A stretch of DNA of 64,000 bases from Saccoglossus kowalevskii (lineage: Eukaryota; Hemichordata; Enteropneusta; Harrimaniidae), in assembly GCF_000003605.2 (NCBI RefSeq), contig NW_003141825.1, positions 83,492 through 147,491 of the forward strand. Reading direction: 5' to 3'. Positions within the stretch are counted from its first letter, which is position 1. Each line of letters begins with the position of its first letter. Made by a program: the position numbers and the translations under genes. This document shows positions 13,680 to 26,775 of the stretch, piece after piece. The notes under the pieces are model-generated. The model did not search any database and had not been told where the DNA came from. It was given only the letters and a program-made list of their open reading frames with translations.

Positions 13680-15039
13680 TCTGTAGCTCGATGTCCGCAA
13701 CAATTCAGCATCTCCAATCAATATCGTGTTGGTGGTGCAATGGTGTCACTCGGGCAATATTCCCGAGAAACCCGACTTATTTTTCAGTTCATGTCATCTA
13801 CGCAACACATTCGTTCTGTGTTTTCCATCATGGTTTGGCGAATGTTATGTTTTTTTATCACGTTTCATGTATATACTCTAATCATAACCATTTACATTAT
13901 TATGCAAAGAATAGGATAAAATATAATGCCGTGAGAATACTTTCTACTGATTTTCGTCCAATTGTGTTTACCTGACAAATACAGTTATGGCATTTCAAAG
14001 TGGTAACATAGCACAGATTATATATATACTAACATTGCTTTGTCAGGTTTCATTAGGAGAGAAACCAGTACAATATCGATTCTTGGTGTAACCGAGAATT
14101 CGTCCGCATGACGTAAACTCATAAATGACACATGAAATTATATGTTTTCACATTATAATTTTTTTCTTGCTATATTGGTTACAAAATGAAACAGAAACAC
14201 GTGGTCATTTTGAAACGTTCAGTACCCACGCATAAAATTCAATCAAAACCAAAATCAGCTAGATCCGATCAAGTTGGTGGAATAATTAATTTCTGTCGCC
14301 CGTCCTGACTGAAATTACAATCAAGGACAAAATAACATGACAATGCATTGTAGAAACCATTGCCAAGCACTGGCGCCAATGATGCTACCTTGTTTGTCGC
14401 GCCTACGTTAACTGCGGTTGACACTTTAGGCATTACTTTCAATGAAATGCGTTAATTAAAATTAGAAAGCGTGGCAACAGAAATAAGACATGAATACAAA
14501 ATATTTACGTTGTGCGTATTTCTCGCACCGTGTATGCAATGCGCACGCTATTTTTGCCACGGTTGTAAATGTATATTGCAAGGTTTAGATTTCGAATAAA
14601 AATGTTAAAACAACTGCAGTTGATTTGGGCTATGGCGATTATGAAGTAGCAGTTTTACTCGCCAGGCTTGAAGTTACGAGTTCACAGACTGATTCTCGAT
14701 TTCATCAAGAGTCGATTGTACACAAATAAGAAATTTAAATTTGACAACAATATATAGCAAAATAGTTGGAAGAATATATAATGGAATTGTACGAAGATGT
14801 GAACAGAGATGATGATCTAATAGACGTAGCCAATGGTGACGAACCAGAACTTGCATGTGCAGGAGACAGACACGCCACAAAATGTTTAAAAGCCTGAAAA
14901 AGCGACAGATGTGAAATTATAACACTAGAAAGCGCCGAAGAAAGACGCAATAGATATCGCGCTTCAATTATGCAAACAAATATACAACACAGGTCTCATA
15001 TTATAGGATATAAAACACCCTCTTTATAATAAAGTTGGC
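13680..15039. other. Intergenic, nothing recognised
   Basis: No gene, clear repeat or RNA was recognised. Short open frames here lack splice context or similarity. Confidence 0.4.
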
Positions 15040-16097
15040 GAAAAAAGATAAAGTCATCACAATAGTCCTGTGTTTTTATGTTTCCTGGAAGGCCTTTGAT
15101 CATGTCAATCACTGGTCCCTTTTTAAAAAACTTATTGAACGTCATGCTCCATTATTTATTGTCAGACTTTTGATTTATTGGTATAATTCTCAGCACTTCT
15201 GTCAGATTCGTTTGGAGTTTCTAATGGGGTTAGACATGGGGGTATACTATCTCCCTGTCCTTTTAACTTGTATGTTGATGGTCTGAGTGTTGAGCTTGGG
15301 AATATTTCTGTTGGAATTAACAGTATGTTCATCAACCATATGTTTTATGCTGACGAACTTATTTTGGTTTCTCCTTCTATTAAGGGTTTGAATTTTTTCG
15401 TAAAGAAGTGTGAGAAATATGCCAATGAAATTGATATTTTATTTAATTCAAAGAAATTTGTCTGTATGTATAATTTACTGTCCCAGTGTGGTATTAAAAG
15501 AGTTCCCAATGTTTATCTTAATGGCAAGCCACTACAATTTGTTAGTCAGTATTGTTATTTAGGATATCATTTTACCTAGAACGGAAAAGACAGTATTTTA
15601 AACAGTATAGAAAACAAATACGTGGATTGTTTGCTCGAGCCATTGTTTTACTACGTAGATTTAGTCAATGTTCTCTTCTTGTTAAGTGTACGCTATTTCG
15701 TAGTTATTGTTCAAATTTGTATTGCAATTACATATGGTCGGATTTTACTGTAGCAGATTTTAATCGTATTCGTGTTACGTATAACAATGCTCTTAGAATT
15801 ATATGTAATGTTTCTCGTTCTTTTAATAGTAGTATCACTGAGACTTTCGCCAGTATACATGTTGATGATTTTCAGGTTAAGCTTAGAAAGGTGTTTTTCA
15901 CAACGTATTTTGTTGAGTAAGAACTGTTTTAATCAATTAATTATCTAGTGATATTTTTTAAATCACGTATATGGCAAATGTGGTGTGGTCGATTTTATTT
16001 AATGCATACTGTGTAATTTGTTAATATTTATATATATTTTTTTCTTACTTTTTATATGGGCTTGTCCTGAAATAAAATATAATAATAATAATAATAA
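15040..16097 (+). pseudogene. Degenerate LINE (non-LTR retrotransposon) reverse transcriptase, 5'-truncated
   Basis: Frame 1 begins SWKAFDHVNHWSLFKKLI, typical of RT blocks. After a frameshift near 15210 it continues SNGVRHGGILSP..FNLYVDGLS and FYADELILVSPS, where the catalytic YADD has become YADE. A third frame (15552-15920) holds the usual C-terminal region (LFRSYCSNLYCNYIW; YNNALRIICNVSRS). The 3' end carries GGCTTGTCCTGAAATAAAAT followed by an (AAT)n tail near 16080-16097. Frameshifts and stops make it inactive. Confidence 0.85.
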
Positions 16098-16672
16098 AAA
16101 TATTATGCCTATCATAGAAGGGGTCACGTTTTAAAGATTATGATTCAAATTAAAACTGTCTTGAAATAAACAAAAAGGGGAATGCATATTATATCGATTA
16201 TGAAAACTATTTTCTTCGCGTCTATCACAAAGATCTAATTGAAACCAGTACTTTAGCCTCAAATTGAGAAAGAGAGAATCAATCAACTACAAATTTAAAG
16301 AAGTGTTCGCGTTTTTGTTCGCATTAGTTGTTTAAATTGCACACAGAATCATTTCAAAAAATACTATTATTTTAAAATTGGTGATGCTTTTACAAATTTA
16401 CGTTATAGTGATGACAGCGTTAGCAGAAGATTCATCACGAAAGACAGTTAACATACTGAACGTAGAAATTGTTATGAAAGGTCCTCAAATAAATGTAAAA
16501 TAGTGTTGGCAAAGCAGATAGGGATTTAAGCGATCCTAGATATCACGCAAAACATGCTATTAAGATGAAAGATTCCTTAATATTATCGAATTGTGGTTAG
16601 AAACGACAACATGGATTATTAGTTGCTACATCCTATGTATTCTGTTATATGGGAGTTATTTATTGCTCTTTT
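16098..16672. other. Intergenic, nothing recognised
   Basis: AT-rich sequence without recognisable genes between the LINE tail and the next MITE. Confidence 0.4.
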
Positions 16673-16836
16673 TTAAGCGGGGGAGTCGTCACCTGCGCGC
16701 GAGTTAGATGGTCATAGCGTGTCATTGTTTACAAACAAGCGTCTACACATGAGCCTTTGCGTTTTAGCGCGTATTGTTATCGTCGCTTGGGACTCAATTT
16801 CCGCGCGTGCGCAGGTGACGACCCTCCCGCTTTAAG
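16673..16836. mobile_element. MITE, internal-deletion relative of the element at 57.5-57.9 kb
   Basis: Inverted ends TTAAGCGGGGGAGTCGTCAC and its partner GTGACGACCCTCCCGCTTTAA are followed by CTGCGC. The interior (CATTGTTTACAAACAAG, GAGCCTTTGCG, TTGGGACTCAATT) aligns in order with the minus strand of 57545-57890, so this copy probably derives from a longer parent. Confidence 0.7.
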
Positions 16837-19800
16837 TGAAGCTTGGACCGAAACAGAAGCAAATGACATGTAGATTTATGAATAACATAAAACGACGATT
16901 AGAATTAGAATTTTCCAAAGTTACAAACAAAAATTAAATCGGAAATACAGCAGAGGAAAACAAAATTGTCTGGACATTTTATCAGAGCAGATAATATACA
17001 AACTATCGACGGGGAAAAAAGAGAGAGGAAAACTAAGAAAAAATATGGGTCAGTAGTATTGCACAGTAGACGTAAATGAGCGTGGGACAAGTAAACAGTG
17101 AAGATATATATATATATATATATATATATACCTGCATACTTACCAGTGCATTATTTGGAGTTGAAGCGTTAGTTTATTTACCAGATATGCTAACATGCGA
17201 GTATGGATTAATATAAAAATGCTCACTTAACAAATACTGCAAATGATGGATGTTACCATGCCGACAGAAGATACGTCGTGTGCACTAATAGTACATGTAA
17301 GGATGTCGTCATTGGCAACGCCACAAGTCAACCACATATCTGACAGTTATTGTTGCAAGTGCAATTATAAGACTACACCCTGTTCGATGCTGTTTGTCCA
17401 CGCATTATACATGTCACAGCTCTCCCTTTTAAGTTAGGTGTGATTCGATCAATTTCACCTGAACGCCCGCTGACGTATTGTGTGTGTTTACGCCCAATTC
17501 AGTCACGGCTTCGTGGGTTTTATTGTCATAATATGGGCCTTGTTTGCGCACTTCGAGAAACTTTTGTGTCGAGGAAAACCCAAGTAATTCTCAACTAATC
17601 AAAATGCTCAATAGCAAGACTTTATTTAAAACGAAATGTCTTGATTTCGAATGCTACTCCTTTTTTTCAAGTCAAATATCTGTGTTGTGACACATGCCTC
17701 GGGACTATTATACGTCTTTGTTCTCAAAAATCGATATAGTATTTTTGATATGTACACACTTGGCATCAAAGAGATGAAACACGGACCAATATACTGGTGG
17801 ATCCAGAAATTCGTTAAGGGGGCGCTCCTATTGACGTGGCTGGGATGGTGTGGGGGCTTTCCCGAAATCCGCACGGGCAATATAGTCGTAAACAACAAAA
17901 GCTTGGTTCTCAGAGCTCAAAAATATCGATGTGTCAGGAAAAATTAATGCCTCCAGTTATATGGTCGGTCGGTCATTGGTTATTTGGCTATATTAATTTT
18001 CGAGTTAGATTATCAACATTCATATGTCGATCTTAATGTAGATCTTACGTATATGATCTACCTGCCACAGTTTCAGAATGATATGACAACAAATTCCGAA
18101 AGATCAACAATAAACGCGTATGTAAAGCATTCACGAAATGCGGTGGAACACGTTTCTATTTGATTTTATATCAAATTTGATTCAAAAAATAGCTATGGTC
18201 TACGGCGGACTTAGGGACACACGGGAAGCGCGTCCTTTTCTGAAATTTTCGGTACTCATACAAATATATCCCACAATACAGCACGGAAATGACGTCATTG
18301 TAAAGGTGCACCCCTCTAACTGAACACCATTGACACATTCAATGTTTTTATTTTGAGTATGAGAATTGTTTTTCCAAACTATATCTGTAGATGGCTTGGG
18401 CCGATGGGTTTTTAATAAGAAAAACCCATCGAACTTATTTTATCCTTAATTCAAAATTGTTAATCCTAAACTGATACAGGAATATTCTGTTAACAATACG
18501 TCTTTGAGTCATATGTTAGAATCGGCGTAGATGTATAGAATCAGTGGCATGTAAACAACAACTACAATTGTACAGACGTCACTGCAAGCAAATAACTAGC
18601 TCAGTATTACCAAACAATGCCCGCAGTCAATTCACATTGCCTTCACGATCCTAAAACATTATTTATATTGGTTCAGAAAGCAGGTCACTCTAAGATCACG
18701 GATTTGAAGTGCGCCCTCTACAATTCGAGAATGAACCATCTCCTTTCCTTGGATCCAACTCATGATACACATTGGCAGTAGTATTACAATAGTAAGAAGC
18801 AGTAAATAGCACGATTACTTAAAACGCCACAGTCGTCGCTCAGTGTACATGTTGTATGCTATATGAGTTCCATACTACCTTTAAAACGCGTGTAAGGTAA
18901 TAGTCGATTTCACAGTAAATACTAGAGCGCTGTACGACGCTTGTGGCGCTTCAGCTTGTCCAATTTCATATAATTCAAAACACGAACTGTTATTATGGTG
19001 TTGGTTGAAATAAAACGGAAGCAACCAACGGTAACCTGTCAAATAACTAGCCGTGGTAGGGAACATTGTATTTAATTAAGCTCGATGCGTCTGTGACAGG
19101 ACATACAGTAAGAAATTTGTACACGTTTCGCGGTTTATGGATGTGTGTTTTAAACGTGGACATAATGCAAAATACTGCTGGCAGTTTACTTATATCTATG
19201 ACTATGCTTAAACTATCACCTGATTCTAGAAATAAAATGATAAATAGTTTGGATGCTTTTACTGGGATAGATTACAAAAAATCGAACTTAATGATGCCCA
19301 TCACAGTGGAAACATTCAAAACTGGTAGATATATTGATGGGTAGATACGAAATACCACGTATAGTTACGCAGTTACAGTGAAAGAAACAGTTGTAAAAAC
19401 CGCTCATCATCTCACATTCAAACTCAAATAACTAATAGTGATTGGCGCGCTACCATCACGGGACATGGGAACTGCGAGCGCCCTCTTATTCAAAACGAGG
19501 CGCAAGGTGCAAGTTTACGTTACACCCCAAAACGACATGCGCGCGCATGCGAAACGCCGTATCTTCGACTTCCGGGAAAGTGATCTATATAAATATTCGC
19601 TTGTTCCCGGCGTTCCTTGTGAATGACAAGTAGGTAACCAATCTCCTTTCCATAGGTCTTCGCGCTTTACGCAATAGTATCTCTGCCACATGCAGCCTTC
19701 AATTTTGCGGTTAATCACCTCACTACGCACAGTCATTTTCCCGTAGTTGAAAAGTACTACAAAAAGTGGGGAAAAAACATGTGTGGCATTCGAACTATTT

Positions 19801-20399
19801 ATTAATGTCAGACTTCAGTAAAAACGTAAATACGAACCATTTTATAGCGGACTATTTTTTGCAAGGTAATGTTATTGTAGTGAAATGGCGCACGTGATAC
19901 ACTAAAACTGGGAAGGAAAAAACACTGTTAACGTATATAGTTCGGAAAGAAACATTAAAGACTAATTTCATTTCCGGTCATCTTGTATTCTGGTGAATAC
20001 TAATTATGAATGGATTCGATTTTCCGCGTCTAACAGAAATAGAAAACAAAGGTTATAGTAAGTATATAAAGTTATTTATTTATTCTATAATCCAATGTCT
20101 TGATATATGTTTGAAAGGACTATAATTCCTAGCGTGAATCATACATGTTTCAATTTAATTAACCGAACATTTTTTTTTTCAGATTTAGAACGTAAAATGT
20201 TTTATTAAAGTAACCAGATGGCTTGAAAATAACTTTGTTAACCGACAGGACCTTGTAATTGAAACAAATTCGAATATGCAAATATGTCATATGCAAAGCT
20301 GCTTTATACAGTGATGAGAAGAAACGCGCATCGAACTGTGCGGAGTTCGGTAGGTAATAGTAATCGCCATTTTGTTCCACTTGTCCGGGATTCCGGCCT
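16837..20399. other. Intergenic, no gene recognised
   Basis: Contains (TA)n at about 17106-17130 and a perfect 12-bp hairpin stem (CGATGGGTTTTT, loop 6) at 18402-18431. A half terminus GACTTCCGGGAAAGTGATCTAT at about 19568 is related to the element at 49118-49303. The open frame at 19066-19344 (92 codons) has no recognised similarity. Confidence 0.4.
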
Positions 20400-20880
20400 A
20401 AAGTCACGTGACTAAGCAACGCAAATTGAAAACGTTCCAATTACCGCGATAAATCCATGTCCATTCAGTCTGCTTAGACTTGCTATTTGATATGGTTTGG
20501 GCATTTCTCGTCATTTGTGTAACAAAAGAAACAGTTTTATATTCAGACATCTTTTGAGAGTGAAAGGAAAACCGTTGTTTACATATTGAACGACCACGAG
20601 CGTAAGTGCTGACGTCAGGTAACCAAGGGAAATAAAACAAGGAACGAGAATGTGATTGACCAATAAGAATACCCGAACTATTAGTTACCGGGCTATTGTG
20701 GCTTGGCGCGCATGACACTTAAGGCGGGAACCAGCCAAATATAAATAATGCTGGGCTAACTCATTAATGTCAATAAGAAGTGACGATGATGTCACATTGC
20801 GATTCAAAGTTCTGGATTGGTTAACTGGAAGGAATTTTGCATATCATTTGCATATCATTTGCATATTACCGCTCTTCCCT
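20400..20880. promoter_or_regulatory. Promoter-like motif cluster without an assigned gene
   Basis: Contains a GTCACGTGAC palindrome (about 20404), an exact CRE TGACGTCA (about 20610), CCAAT boxes (GACCAATAA near 20656; inverted near 20815), TATAAATA (about 20740), a CRE-like TGACGATGATGTCA, and three spaced TTTGCATAT repeats at 20834-20866, two of which are exact octamers ATTTGCAT. Individually these occur by chance; the density suggests a regulatory region. No coding exon follows closely. Confidence 0.35.
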
Positions 20881-23229
20881 TGACGCAAGCTCAGTGGCCT
20901 ATGTACATTTAGGGAAAGTAAGGGGTGGTCGTATACCGAGAATTGTTTAATAGTGTAACCATATCCCCCCCCTAAAAAATACCCAAACGACAATTTTCGT
21001 GAACCATGTGCTATATTAGGAGGAACATTACGCATCTTTGGGAAAAATAATTATAAAATGAGTCATTGATTTCCGTAACACTTTTACAATGACGATTTGC
21101 AATTTTCGAGAGGTCAACTGGGTGTCGAAGAATGTTCTATTTTCGTCATCGAGACACTTTACCCCAAAAGACAATCGTGACCGGAACTTCATGTAAAAAC
21201 TAAATGCGTGGATACGTTTGAAACAACTGTCTCCCTGTTCTCTTACGATTTCACGATTCACATGAATAAACAGACCGGGTCATTGTTTATGTTGCACCTC
21301 TTAAATCCATATCAAATCATACGTTGGGTAACTGTTCTATAACGACAAACGCTCAGCTGACAGGTGTATACGTTGGTGGGTTGGCGTCGACAGTCACGGG
21401 ACTGAATACCAGCTGCTAAAATTCAATTAGTACCTTTCATGCATTCACAGAGAACACGTTTCATATATCTTCATATCAATGCACATACATTATATGTATA
21501 ATGAATGTATAACTCTCCAACAATTATTCTCAACAATACCCGGTTCATTGCATATTTCTTCATCGTCTTGATAGTATTGCATAACAAATAAATACATTTG
21601 TAGTACACATTATTAAGGTCAGTGACGTACACAACGCGTGTAAAATACGTGAAATCCGATCACGCGCTGCGTGACAACCACCGCCCTTTAAATACTGTTT
21701 TAAACACCAGAAAATCAAATGTGAATTGTCTTATACAAAAAACACTGGGTTGGATGAGCTATAAGTCTATCTAAAATATCAATCCACTGTACAAAAAACA
21801 TCACGTGACAGACTCAGTGACAGACTCAGTTGACGGAGCCGGGTCCCGTCCAGCTTTTTGACTGTTTCGTGACATTCATCTCATCAAATACTGCAGTCAC
21901 GGTGGAGGCGGCACAGAGGAGGTGTCAGAGGCGGCAATCGCCCCCTCGAAAAAAAATGCGGAGAAGCGTTGCCCCCTCGAAAAATCAACTTGAGGCTGAA
22001 ACCCTTTGTGTCAGAACAATTTGTCCCTCAAAATGAAGGAAATAACGTTTTAGAGGGTCTAGATTTCGAAATTTTAAGCTGTAAGCCCCTGGATCACACC
22101 ATGGTAAGCTCGCGCCTTCGCCGTGAGGGATGATGAGCATATGTCGCCCCTCCGTGCAAAATTTCGTGCCGCCGGCTCTGCACTGTCATGTAAATTACCA
22201 TTATTCTTCGATTCTAAAGAACTATATATAAAACACCAGAGAAAGCATCCCGTCCAAACGAATTGTTCGATCATGGCATGAAAGCAGGTTTTTTTCTGAC
22301 AAATTGGCGGAAGAGTTCAGATAGAGGCCAATTACTGCGTCCCGATTCGACCTCATTGTACAGAGGTCAGACACCCTTTCTTATCGTCCCATCTCAGAGG
22401 AATAATAGCTTTTTATTGTTATCTATATTGAAAATCGTCTCGTTGATTCGACTTCTTCGGTCGAAACGCACACAATGGGTATTTAGTAATTGCTGTGATG
22501 CGCTTTGCACCTGACCTGATAACTTCTGATAATAACCATGGCGACACATCCGCGAATCATATTATTCATTGGTTGTACGAATATAATTTATTGTAATCAA
22601 TTATGATAATATTATGCAAAATACTGTAAAATGAATTTTTGATTAGCTACATATATTTTCAGTTCAGTTGGTACCAGAACTAATGAAACAACAATCATTG
22701 ACATGACTTACTCCCCGTCACAACTAAGTCAGCCATTTTGTAGTCAATTCTGACATGCCTCCCACACGACCTCGAACGGTCACACATCCTGGTACTTTAA
22801 GCATCAAGTCCAATATGAGAATTTCCAAATTATTTTACCAAAATATTAAATTAAATACAGTAAGTTTTATTGTAAATTATAACAAAAATATTTTCGGAAC
22901 TTGAAATGACGACCAGTATCGGTAGTGCCTATGCAAAGCTGTAAATACTAGTAATTTATTCCCTTGCCAATTTATTAATAGTAAGTAGAAATCGGGAACA
23001 TAGATACACAATAGTTCGACAGCAAGACCAGTAAGACCGTCTTCAGTATACTTTTGAATTACAATTATTAAATTACATACTTAACAGCCTTACCAATATT
23101 TCGTATCTGGGAGGTGTGTGTAAAGCATAAAACATACAACGCCTGAATCGCATATGCTCAAGCGGTTTCACCTCGACGATTTTGGCAACTGGAGGTTAAT
23201 CTAATAATTTTAATTTGTATAATGTGTAA
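20881..23229. other. Intergenic, no gene recognised
   Basis: Contains a partial MITE end (ACAACCACCGCCCTTTAA at about 21672-21691) and a GC-rich patch at 21900-22000 with CGCCCCCTCGAAAAA twice. No gene was found. Confidence 0.4.
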
Positions 23230-23246
23230 CCATTTTAAGTGGATTC

Positions 23247-25403
23247 TGTTGTTTTGTTTTGACTATTGAGTGAATGCTGTTTTAATTGTTTTGACTATTA
23301 ATCGAATGCTGTTTTAATTGTTTTGACTATTAAGTGAATGCTATTTTAATTGTTTTGACTATTAAGTGAATGCTGTTATAATTGTTTCGACTATTAGTGA
23401 ATGCTGTTTTTATTTAATTGTTTTGACCATTAAGTGAATGCTGTTTTTATTCAATTGTTTTGACTATTAAGTAAATTCTGTTTTTATTTAATTGTTTTGA
23501 CTATTAAATGAATGCTGTTTTTATTTAATTGTTTTGACCATTAAGTGAATGCTGTTTTTATTCAATTGTTTTGACTATTAAGTAAATTCTGTTTTTATTT
23601 AATTGTTTTGACTATTAAATGAATGCTGTTTTTATTTAATTGTTTTGACTATTAAGTGAATGCCGTTTTTATTTAATTGTTTTGACTATTAAGTGAATGC
23701 TGTTTTTATTTAATTGTTTTGACTATTAAGTGAATGCTGTTTTAATTGTTTTGACTATTAAGTGAATGCTATTTTAATTGTTTTGACTATTAATCGAATG
23801 CTGTTTTAATTGTTTTGACTATTAAGTGAATGCTATTTTAATTGTTTTGACTATTAAGTGAATGCTGTTTTAATTGTTTCGACTATTAGTGAATGCTGTT
23901 TTTATTTAATTGTTTTGACCATTAAGTGAATGCTGTTTTTATTCAATTGTTTTGACTATTAAGTGAATTCTGTTTTTATTTAATTGTTTTGACTATTAAA
24001 TGAATGCTGTTTTTATTTAATTGTTTTAACCATTAAATGAATACTGTTTTTATTTAATTGTTTTGACTATTAAGTGAATGCCGTTTTTATTTAATTGTTT
24101 TGACTATTAAGTGAATGCTGTTTTAATTGTTTTGACTATTATGTGAATGCTATTTTAATTGTTTTTNNNNNNNNNNNNNNNNNNNNNNNNNNNNNNNNNN
24201 NNNNNNNNNNNNNNNNNNNNNNNNNNNNNNNNNNNNNNNNNNNNNNNNNNNNNNNNNNNNNNNNNNNNNNNNNNNNNNNNNNNNNNNNNNNNNNNNNNNN
24301 NNNNNNNNNNNNNNNNNNNNNNNNNNNNNNNNNNNNNNNNNNNNNNNNNNNNNNNNNNNNNNNNNNNNNNNNNNNNNNNNNNNNNNNNNNNNNNNNNNNN
24401 NNNNNNNNNNNNNNNNNNNNNNNNNNNNNNNNNNNNNNNNNNNNNNNNNNNNNNNNNNNNNNNNNNNNNNNNNNNNNNNNNNNNNNNNNNNNNNNNNNNN
24501 NNNNNNNNNNNNNNNNNNNNNNNNNNNNNNNNNNNNNNNNNNNNNNNNNNNNNNNNNNNNNNNNNNNNNNNNNNNNNNNNNNNNNNNNNNNNNNNNNNNN
24601 NNNNNNNNNNNNNNNNNNNNNNNNNNNNNNNNNNNNNNNNNNNNNNNNNNNNNNNNNNNNNNNNNNNNNNNNNNNNNNNNNNNNNNNNNNNNNNNNNNNN
24701 NNNNNNNNNNNNNNNNNNNNNNNNNNNNNNNNNNNNNNNNNNNNNNNNNNNNNNNNNNNNNNNNNNNNNNNNNNNNNNNNNNNNNNNNNNNNNNNNNNNN
24801 NNNNNNNNNNNNNNNNNNNNNNNNNNNNNNNNNNNNNNNNNNNNNNNNNNNNNNNNNNNNNNNNNNNNNNNNNNNNNNNNNNNNNNNNNNNNNNNNTTTA
24901 TTCAATTGTTTTGATTATTAAGTAAATTCTGTTTTTATTTAATTGTTTTGACTATTAAACGAATGCTGTTTTTATTTAATTGTTTTGACCATTAAGTGAA
25001 TACTGTTTTTATTTAATTGTTTTGACTATTAAGTGAATGCTGTTTTTATTTAATTGTTTTGACTATTAAGTGAATACTGTTTTTATTTAATTGTTTTGAC
25101 TATTAAGTGAATGCTGTTTTTATTTAATTGTTTTGACTATTAAGTGAATGCTGTTTCTATTTAATTGTTTTGACTATTAAATGAATGCTGTTTCTATTTA
25201 ATTGTTTTGACTATTAAATGAATGCTGTTTTAATTGTTTTGACTATTAAATGAATGCTGTTTTAATTGTTTTGACTATTAAATGAATGCTGTTTTAATTG
25301 TTTTGACTATTAAATGAATGCTGTTTTAATTGTTTTGACTATTAAATGAATGCTGTTTTAATTGTTTTGACTATTAAATGAATGCTGTTTTAATTGTTTG
25401 GCT
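23247..25403. repeat. 32/37-bp minisatellite with higher-order structure, interrupted by a gap
   Basis: The unit AATTGTTTTGACTATTAAGT + GAATGCTGTTTT (32 bp) alternates with a 37-bp variant carrying an extra TATTT. Diagnostic variants recur 492 bp apart (TTTCGACTATTAGTG near 23385 and 23877), and a three-unit subrepeat of about 111 bp occurs near 23400-23640. The gap at 24167-24896 lies within it, so the true length is unknown. There are no unique spacers, so it is not a CRISPR array. Confidence 0.95.
24167..24896. other. Assembly gap (730 N) inside the minisatellite
   Basis: Run of N flanked on both sides by the same repeat unit. The gap size is probably an estimate. Confidence 0.98.
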
Positions 25404-26775
25404 AACAATTTTGATTCGTGTTTGCTGTTTTGTGTGTAAAGCTATACAGTCATGTATGTGCATGGTTTTTTCAATTGAATCAGACTGCCATGTGTTATTT
25501 GCAACATTAATGGTAAGATATGCTTACGAGAACAATTTGAACAATTTCAAAAACGGGAGTTCCTGTTTTAAAATTTCAATAACATATGACGACCACCATG
25601 TGACTGTAGCATATTGATATTTATTTATCCGTTCAGTTGGAAACAGTTACTACGAAATATACATTACTATCTTTGAAGCACGTGTTACTAAGATCACGGC
25701 TGTGACGCACATTGTAGGTATGATCGCACCAACACGATTACGGACAATTGTTACAAGACTTCGCTCAGTGATTACATTGATTTCAGTCGTAGCAGCACAT
25801 TCCCCTCGAGAGACAATGTTTTTTGTGATTGTGTTGGTATCCAGGAGTAAAACTTCGCCAGAGTGGCGCAAGGAAAGGGATTGAATTATGAAAGTTATTA
25901 TTTGGAAAATAAGATGGTATCTTTCATAGCAGCGTCTTAAGATTCCCTTCGATTTGTTTGAATACGACGCAAGACTTCTATGTGATAACATTGTTTACCT
26001 CTTCATTTGTGTTTCTGACAATCGTACATAGTATTATCCCCTCGGAGATCAGCCCGGCACAAATCCCACGGGATTGGCGGCTGTTAAGCTCAATGCCAGA
26101 ATCATCCATGTCCAAAGACATAACCCGTTTTACACCTGGGAGCCTTAAAGCAGATGACGTTTCAAACCTGTAAACCAGCAAATACAGGTATATTCCATGT
26201 GACGCTGACGCTGTGACAGTGTCTCAAGGAGGGTGTAGCAACGTAAACACTAATCTCATTTAAAAACTCTATATCACCATCTACCACGTCCCTTAAAGAA
26301 ACTGAATTACTTTTTTGTATTTCTTCTTAATGACCGTAATGTTACCAGGGGGTACGTACGCGTCTTCTTCTTGTTCGATACCGTTCTCTGGCGCCAATTA
26401 ATTACCCAATGTACGTCATACTTGGACCTATATAGCCTCGTCCAATCGCGTGCTGCGATTCATGGGTCAGCAGTTTTGAGTTGGGTACGATGGCCAGTGT
26501 TAAAACATTGCTACATGTAGTTGGTTTGACTTTTAGTAGAAATTTTTAATTCGCATTTAAAGCATGACCTCCCCTGAGAATAGAATAGTTTGATACTCGT
26601 GGCTGTTTCTAAGTGGTGTCAAATCGTTACCCTAGTGGGACAGATACGCACTTGACTCGGTGGTGTATGGGCTTGTAACAGATTACTACGTGAAACGACG
26701 GTCATTACAGAATCACACATTACACCTGTACGACATTATACGCATCTAGTTGGGACAAAACCAAAAAGAATCGCC
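25404..26775. other. Upstream of gene B, no coding feature
   Basis: Non-coding flank. A CCTATATAGCC motif with CCAAT nearby at about 26427-26445 is a possible core promoter roughly 340 bp before gene B's ATG. Confidence 0.35.

Noticed and set aside
19066-19344. 92-codon frame between genes A and B
   Set aside because: No splice context, family motif or repeat similarity recognised; left as unassigned.
24143-24925. Long open frames across 24.1-24.9 kb
   Set aside because: They consist of unknown bases in an assembly gap.
23247-25403. CRISPR-like array
   Set aside because: Units are directly abutting and have no unique spacers; this is a eukaryotic minisatellite.
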